The notes under the pieces: model-generated | The model's input: the letters and a program-made list of their open reading frames with translations, nothing else | The model's database searches: none | Told to the model about the DNA's origin: nothing | Origin: an uncultured Bacilli bacterium | GTDB lineage: Bacteria > Bacillota_I > Bacilli_A > RF39 > UBA660 | NCBI GenBank assembly: GCA_944351315.1 | Contig: CALVPL010000083.1 | Coordinates: forward strand, 1 to 7,671 | Reading direction: 5' to 3' | DNA: 7,671 bases | In this document: positions 4,817-7,671 of the stretch, in pieces | Numbering within the stretch: position 1 is the stretch's first letter | Layout: every line of letters starts with the position of its first letter | Made by a program: the position numbers and the translations under genes

Positions 4817-5341
4817 ATAGCAAAGAAAACAGATGAATTACCAATTAATGAGAATATTCGGGTGAGTGAACTCATGGTAATTGGACCTAATGGAGAGCAA
4901 ATGGGAATTAAAAGTATTGAAGATGCTCGAACTATTGCTTCTTTTGCTGGATTAGATTTGGTTTTAATGAGTGGCAATTCTACACCAGCTGTAGGTAAAA
5001 TTATGGACTATAATAAATACCGTTATGAGAAAAAGAAAAAACAAAAAGAAGCAAGTAAAAAACAACGGGAAACGAATAAAGAATTAAAAGAGTATCGTCT
5101 ATCTCCAGGTATTGAAACTCATGATTTTGAAACACGTGTAAGAAATGCGAGAGAATATTTGGAAAAAGGACATAAGATTCGTGGATTTATTCGTTTTAAA
5201 GGTAGACAAATGGCTCATCCAGAGTTAGGTCGTGAAGTTTTAGAAAGATTTGCAGAAAATTTAAGTGAAGTAAGCATGGTTGAGGCTCCTGTAAAACAAG
5301 ATGGTCGCAATATGTTTATTATCTTAGCACCTAAAAAATAA
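4817..5341 (+). CDS. infC: Translation initiation factor IF-3, probable AUA start
   Basis: IF3 binds the 30S subunit, prevents 50S joining and proofreads the start codon-initiator tRNA pairing. From ATA at 4817 the product is 174 residues, beginning MAKKTDELPINENIR. INENIR (10-15) is the conserved start of the IF3 N domain and would be lost from the GTG at 4862. Further marks are GPNGEQMGI, the family signature KIMDYNKYRYEKKK, RLSPGIETHDFETR, the C-domain FKGRQMAHPELG, and KQDGRNMFIILAPKK at the end. A usual Cys in the PxCKIMD block is Gly here (PAVGKIMD). infC commonly uses rare AUU-type starts so that IF3 represses its own translation, and AUA fits that pattern. It is first in the infC-rpmI-rplT operon, under both this control and the leader attenuator. 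The start is inferred from spacing and homology; ATT at 4811 is the alternative. Confidence 0.93.
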   Translation: MAKKTDELPINENIRVSELMVIGPNGEQMGIKSIEDARTIASFAGLDLVLMSGNSTPAVGKIMDYNKYRYEKKKKQKEASKKQRETNKELKEYRLSPGIETHDFETRVRNAREYLEKGHKIRGFIRFKGRQMAHPELGREVLERFAENLSEVSMVEAPVKQDGRNMFIILAPKK

Positions 5342-5359
5342 AGAAAGAAGGAAAGTTGT

Positions 5360-5557
5360 ATGGCAAAAGGACCAAAAATGAAAACTCATAAAGCAAGTAG
5401 TAAAGTTTTCAAAAAGAAAAAAAATGGTACATTAACTTATAAGATGAGTGGCGGAAACCATCAAACTAATAAGGATAGTGCAAAACAAATTCGTCAAAGA
5501 CGTAATAAAGGAACATTAAGTAAAGGAGAAGCTAGCAGAATTAAATCTGTTATCTAG
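5360..5557 (+). CDS. rpmI: 50S ribosomal protein L35
   Basis: L35 is a small basic component of the large subunit. The 65-residue product has the usual family length and pattern: MKTHKASSKVFKKKKNGTLTYK at the N-terminus (typically MKTHKGAAKRFK), then the NHQTNKDSAKQIRQRRNK core and a short tail. AAGGAA before the ATG is a suitable ribosome binding site. The gene starts 18 bases after infC and is followed 15 bases later by rplT. This is the conserved IF3-L35-L20 order, so the three are very likely co-transcribed and share the L20-type leader. Confidence 0.95.
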   Translation: MAKGPKMKTHKASSKVFKKKKNGTLTYKMSGGNHQTNKDSAKQIRQRRNKGTLSKGEASRIKSVI

Positions 5558-5572
5558 TAAGGTGGTGTAAAA

Positions 5573-6103
5573 ATGGCAAGAGTTAAAGGTGGAACAGTTT
5601 CCAAAACAAGAAGAAGAAAAGTTTTAAAACAAGCTAAGGGATATTTTGGAAGTAAACATAGATTATATAAAACTGCACAAGAACAAGTTTTTCATAGTGG
5701 AGCTTATGCATATAGAGATAGACGTGCTAAAAAACGTGATTTCCGTAAATTATGGATTACACGTATTAATGCCGCTTGTCGTGAAAATGAAATTAGTTAT
5801 TCTAAGTTCATTAATGGATTAAATATTGCTGGAGTTACAATTAATCGTAAAATGCTTTCAGAACTTGCAATTGATAATAAAGAAGCTTTTAAAGATTTAG
5901 TTGCAATTGCTAAAGATGCTTTAAAAGATGGTAAGAAATCTTCTTCAGATGCAAAAGCAGAAACAAAAACTGAAGCAAAGGCTGAAACAAAAGTAGACTA
6001 TAGCAAAATGACTTTAGCAGAATTAAAAAATGCTGCCAAAGAACAAGGTGTTAAAGGCTACTCAACAATGAAAAAAGATGAATTGTTAGCTAATTTAAAA
6101 TAA
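5573..6103 (+). CDS. rplT: 50S ribosomal protein L20 with a C-terminal Rho_N-like extension
   Basis: L20 binds 23S rRNA early in 50S assembly and, in Firmicutes, represses this operon through the leader. Residues 1-118 are a normal L20: MARVKGGTVSKTRRRKVLK, AKGYFGSKHRLYKTAQEQV, AYRDRRAKKRDFRKLWITRINAA, then the globular part (GLNIAGVTINRKMLSELAI). The protein has 176 residues, however, about 58 more than the usual 115-120. The extra part is a Lys/Glu/Ala-rich linker (about 119-142) with an AETK-type repeat, then residues 143-176 (MTLAELKNAAKEQGV, GYSTMKKDELLANLK). That segment reads as the helix-extended-helix motif of the Rho N-terminal/SAP-like nucleic-acid-binding group. AAGGTGG (5559-5565) supports the ATG. 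The extension is in frame with no sign of frameshift. Its role is unknown; added RNA binding is the natural guess. Confidence 0.95.
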   Translation: MARVKGGTVSKTRRRKVLKQAKGYFGSKHRLYKTAQEQVFHSGAYAYRDRRAKKRDFRKLWITRINAACRENEISYSKFINGLNIAGVTINRKMLSELAIDNKEAFKDLVAIAKDALKDGKKSSSDAKAETKTEAKAETKVDYSKMTLAELKNAAKEQGVKGYSTMKKDELLANLK

Positions 6104-6133
6104 CTATTGGGAAACTAAGGTTAATTTAAGTTA

Positions 6134-6154
6134 GGATATCCCGTTTGGATATCC
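6134..6154 (+). repeat. Perfect 8-bp inverted repeat downstream of rplT
   Basis: GGATATCC (6134-6141) is itself a palindrome and recurs at 6147-6154 across a CGTTT loop, so it forms an 8-bp hairpin 30 bases after the rplT stop. No T-run follows, so it is not a standard terminator. It could stabilise the 3' end of the mRNA. Confidence 0.5.
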
Positions 6155-6172
6155 CGAATTATTTAATTAATA

Positions 6173-6198
6173 AGCAACAAAGTGAAACTTTGTTCGCT
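6173..6198 (+). repeat. Second hairpin downstream of rplT
   Basis: AGCAACAAAG (6173-6182) pairs with CTTTGTT and GCT (6188-6194, 6196-6198) around a TGAAA loop, with one bulged C. An A-run follows on the top strand rather than T residues, so termination in the forward direction is unlikely. With the hairpin at 6134-6154 it may form the structured 3' end of the ribosomal protein transcript. The rest of 6104-6261 shows nothing else I can name. Confidence 0.4.
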
Positions 6199-6261
6199 AA
6201 AAAATTGTAATGATATGAAGTAAAAAATCAAGAGTCAAAATGAACTCACATTGTTCTCTCT

Positions 6262-6287
6262 GAGAGTGTAAAAAACTTTGTGTAAAG
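6262..6287. repeat. Left terminal inverted repeat of the IS256-family element
   Basis: Bases 6262-6287 (GAGAGTGTAAAAAA then CTTTGTGTAAAG) match the reverse complement of 7646-7671 at 23 of 26 positions. The mismatches are at positions 4, 5 and 15 of the repeat. Confidence 0.85.
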
Positions 6288-6295
6288 ATACCAAT

Positions 6296-6306
6296 CTATG
6301 GTAATA
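6296..6306. repeat. Subterminal repeat of the IS, left copy
   Basis: CTATGGTAATA here recurs in inverted orientation at 7623-7633. The paired ends thus share a second identical block 8-12 bases inside the terminal repeats, possibly a further transposase contact. Confidence 0.6.
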
Positions 6307-6315
6307 AGATTTTTT

Positions 6316-6344
6316 AGAGATTGAAAAACTCAGTCTCTTTTTTT
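6316..6344 (+). terminator. Rightward intrinsic terminator inside the IS left end
   Basis: AGAGATTGA (6316-6324) pairs with TCAGTCTCT (6330-6338) over 9 bp, with one G-T pair, around AAAAC. Seven T residues follow (6338-6344). It faces right, so it stops transcription entering the element from rplT, antisense to the transposase gene. It is the first convincing terminator after the ribosomal protein operon. Confidence 0.8.
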
Positions 6345-6383
6345 ATAATCAAATATTATCATAATTTAATAAATTTTCAAATA

Positions 6384-7592
6384 TCAAATTAAACGATCTG
6401 GATATAAAATATTTAATTCATTATAAATCATATCCCAGTTAGGGTATCTAGTAGTCCATTTTTTCTCGATGTTCTTAGTGGATAAATATAAACATTTCAT
6501 CAAAGAATTATCACTAGTAAATACACCTTTAGTTTTTGTGTATTTGCGATAAGAGCGATTTAGGCTCTCAATCGCATTTGTTGTATACATTATTTTTCTT
6601 AATTCTTTAGAATAGTTAAATAAAGTACAAATTGCTTCCCAATTATTTTCCCATACTTTTAAACTTGTTGGATAAATAGAATTCCATTTTTGTTTTACTT
6701 TTTCTAAATTTTCTCGTGCCTCCTTTTCAGTATTTGATTTATATATAGTTCTCAAATCATTACAAAATTCTTTTAAGTGTTTATAAGAAACAAACTTAAC
6801 AGAATTTCTGATTAAATGAACAATACATCTTTGTTGCATAGTATTTGGAAAAACAGCTTTAATAGCCTCGCTTATTCCTTTTAATCCATCAGAACAAATT
6901 ATTAATATATCTTTAACTCCACGGTTTTTTAATTCATTGAGTACACTCAACCAATATTTTGCCGATTCATTTTCTCCAATCCATATCCCTAATACTTCCT
7001 TAAAACCTTCTGGAGTTACTCCTAAAATTACATAAGCTGCTTTCTTAACAATGACATTTTCTTGTTTTACATTAAAATGTATTGCATCAATAAATATAAT
7101 TGGATAAACCTCTTTTAAAGGTCTTTTTTGCCATTCTTCTATTTCTTCTAAAACGGCATCGGTTATATTACTTATCATTGTGGCTGAAAGCTGCACTCCA
7201 TATATATCTTCGATTGAATCACTTATTTCTCTTGTTGACAATCCTTTTCCATAAAGATTTATTACTTTTTCTTCAATTCCTGTAATATCTCTTTTATTTT
7301 TAGGAACTATTTGTGGTTCAAATTCTGCATTTCTATCTCTTGGTACAGAAAGTTCAAATTCTCCAAACTTACTTTTTACATTCTTGATTGAATAACCATT
7401 TCTATAATTAGTTTTTTCTACTTTGTTATCACTTTTTTCATATCCCATAGATGAATCAAATTCTGCATTCATCATTGTTTGTATTGTATCTTTAAACATA
7501 TCTTTTAAAGCATCAGCAATATCATTTGCATTTTTTATATCATAATTTTCTAATATATATTTTACTACTTCATTATTTTTATTTTCTTTCAT
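6384..7592 (-). CDS. IS256-family transposase (mutator type)
   Basis: This DDE transposase cuts and joins the ends of the element; IS256 members move by a copy-out/paste-in route with a circular intermediate. The 402 residues are full length. Catalytic residues appear in order: D169 (FIDAIHF), D235 (IICSDGLKGISEAI) and E342 (TTNAIESLNR). The family block QQRCIVHLIRN (C256, H259) lies between the second Asp and the Glu. The N-terminal third has NYRNGYSIKNVKSKFGEFELSVPRDR, the usual DNA-binding and zinc-free region, and GKGLSTREIS, a likely helix-turn-helix. AAGGAAGG (reverse complement of 7601-7608) sits eight bases before the ATG. No stop or frameshift interrupts it, so it is probably active. 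It converges on the rplT operon. Confidence 0.96.
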   Translation of the reverse strand: MKENKNNEVVKYILENYDIKNANDIADALKDMFKDTIQTMMNAEFDSSMGYEKSDNKVEKTNYRNGYSIKNVKSKFGEFELSVPRDRNAEFEPQIVPKNKRDITGIEEKVINLYGKGLSTREISDSIEDIYGVQLSATMISNITDAVLEEIEEWQKRPLKEVYPIIFIDAIHFNVKQENVIVKKAAYVILGVTPEGFKEVLGIWIGENESAKYWLSVLNELKNRGVKDILIICSDGLKGISEAIKAVFPNTMQQRCIVHLIRNSVKFVSYKHLKEFCNDLRTIYKSNTEKEARENLEKVKQKWNSIYPTSLKVWENNWEAICTLFNYSKELRKIMYTTNAIESLNRSYRKYTKTKGVFTSDNSLMKCLYLSTKNIEKKWTTRYPNWDMIYNELNILYPDRLI

Positions 7593-7621
7593 TTAAAAAT
7601 CCTTCCTTGGTATATATTTCT

Positions 7622-7630
7622 ATATTACCA
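7622..7630 (-). promoter_or_regulatory. Possible extended -10 of the transposase promoter
   Basis: On the minus strand TGGTAATAT (complement of 7622-7630) has the TG-n-TAATAT form and lies 30 bases upstream of the transposase ATG. No good -35 is present at 16-18 bases. Weak expression would suit a transposase. It falls within the subterminal repeat at 7623-7633. Confidence 0.35.
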
Positions 7631-7633
7631 TAG
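7623..7633. repeat. Subterminal repeat of the IS, right copy
   Basis: TATTACCATAG is the exact reverse complement of 6296-6306. In the right end it overlaps the likely transposase -10, so transposase bound to this end could affect its own transcription. That last point is inference. Confidence 0.55.
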
Positions 7634-7645
7634 AAAGGATTTCTA

Positions 7646-7671
7646 CTTTACACAAATTTTTTTACAGACTC
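7646..7671. repeat. Right terminal inverted repeat of the IS256-family element
   Basis: The last 26 bases of the window are the inverted partner of 6262-6287 with three mismatches. The repeat could extend beyond the window, but the left copy loses similarity at its outer edge, which suggests the element ends here. Confidence 0.82.

Larger units (their letters stand above)
6262..7671 (-). mobile_element. Complete IS256-family insertion sequence
   Basis: The element spans 1410 bases between 26-bp imperfect inverted repeats and carries one intact transposase gene on the minus strand. Size, one-gene layout and transposase type fit IS256. Its right end coincides with the last base of the window, so the downstream copy of the 8-9 bp target duplication expected for the family cannot be seen. 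The left flank next to the element is GTTCTCTCT (6253-6261). It inserted between rplT and whatever follows, facing the ribosomal operon, and interrupts no recognised gene. Confidence 0.88.

Noticed and set aside
4801..4836. Short ORF (MEVHLYSKENR) starting at ATG 4801 and overlapping the infC start
   Set aside because: Its ATG overlaps the infC Shine-Dalgarno and has no ribosome binding site of its own, so it is most likely chance.
6134..6198. Hairpins after rplT as the operon's intrinsic terminator
   Set aside because: Both stems are good, but neither is followed by a T-run on the forward strand, so they are reported only as repeats.
7100..7285. Plus-strand 61-codon Leu-rich frame inside the IS
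   Set aside because: It is antisense to the conserved catalytic region of the transposase. Its Leu/Phe richness comes from reversed Lys/Glu codons.
1..7671. Mycoplasma genetic code (UGA as Trp)
   Set aside because: Two genes terminate in TGA at positions that make sense (2397-2399 overlapping pta, and 4634-4636), and conserved Trp positions are TGG.
1..7671. CRISPR array, tRNA or rRNA genes, defence island
   Set aside because: I saw no regularly spaced repeats, no tRNA cloverleaf with TTCGANNC, no rRNA segments and no defence-type proteins.

Overview
The window reads as a low-GC member of the Bacilli/Mollicutes-like Firmicutes. It is strongly A+T-rich, has AGGAGG-type ribosome binding sites, near-consensus sigma-A promoters and short intergenic gaps. 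UGA is used as a stop (the nrnA-like gene and the hypothetical gene both end in TGA), so this is not a code-4 Mycoplasma. Gene content and style fit an uncultured gut lineage of the RF39 type or a relative. That placement is inference; no phylogeny could be run.

Layout, left to right. (1) Positions 1-138 hold the C-terminal end of a probable Ham1/RdgB-like nucleotide pyrophosphatase. (2) Positions 221-3763 hold a tight same-strand operon behind one promoter: acetate kinase (ackA), a DHH/DHHA1 phosphoesterase of the NrnA type, phosphotransacetylase (pta) and a desulfoferrodoxin-type superoxide reductase. AckA and Pta together convert acetyl-CoA to acetate with ATP formation. The DHH enzyme lies between them, and its stop codon overlaps the pta start. 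(3) Positions 3764-4162 contain no protein gene. They hold a strong promoter, a structured apparently non-coding RNA with an intrinsic terminator, and a second strong promoter for the next gene. (4) Positions 4163-4636 encode an unrecognised 157-residue protein. (5) Positions 4633-6103 hold the infC-rpmI-rplT operon (IF3, L35, L20). It starts at a consensus promoter and has a leader that can fold into mutually exclusive antiterminator and terminator structures, as expected for L20 feedback. IF3 appears to start at a rare AUA codon, and L20 carries an extra C-terminal domain resembling the Rho N-terminal fold. (6) Positions 6262-7671 are a complete IS256-family insertion sequence facing the operon, with a full-length transposase and 26-bp imperfect terminal inverted repeats. 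The window ends exactly at the outer edge of this element.

I did not find a new defence or multi-gene system. The points most worth following are the orphan structured RNA after the superoxide reductase gene, the L20-Rho_N-like fusion in an operon controlled by L20, the AUA start of infC, and the DHH phosphoesterase embedded between ackA and pta.
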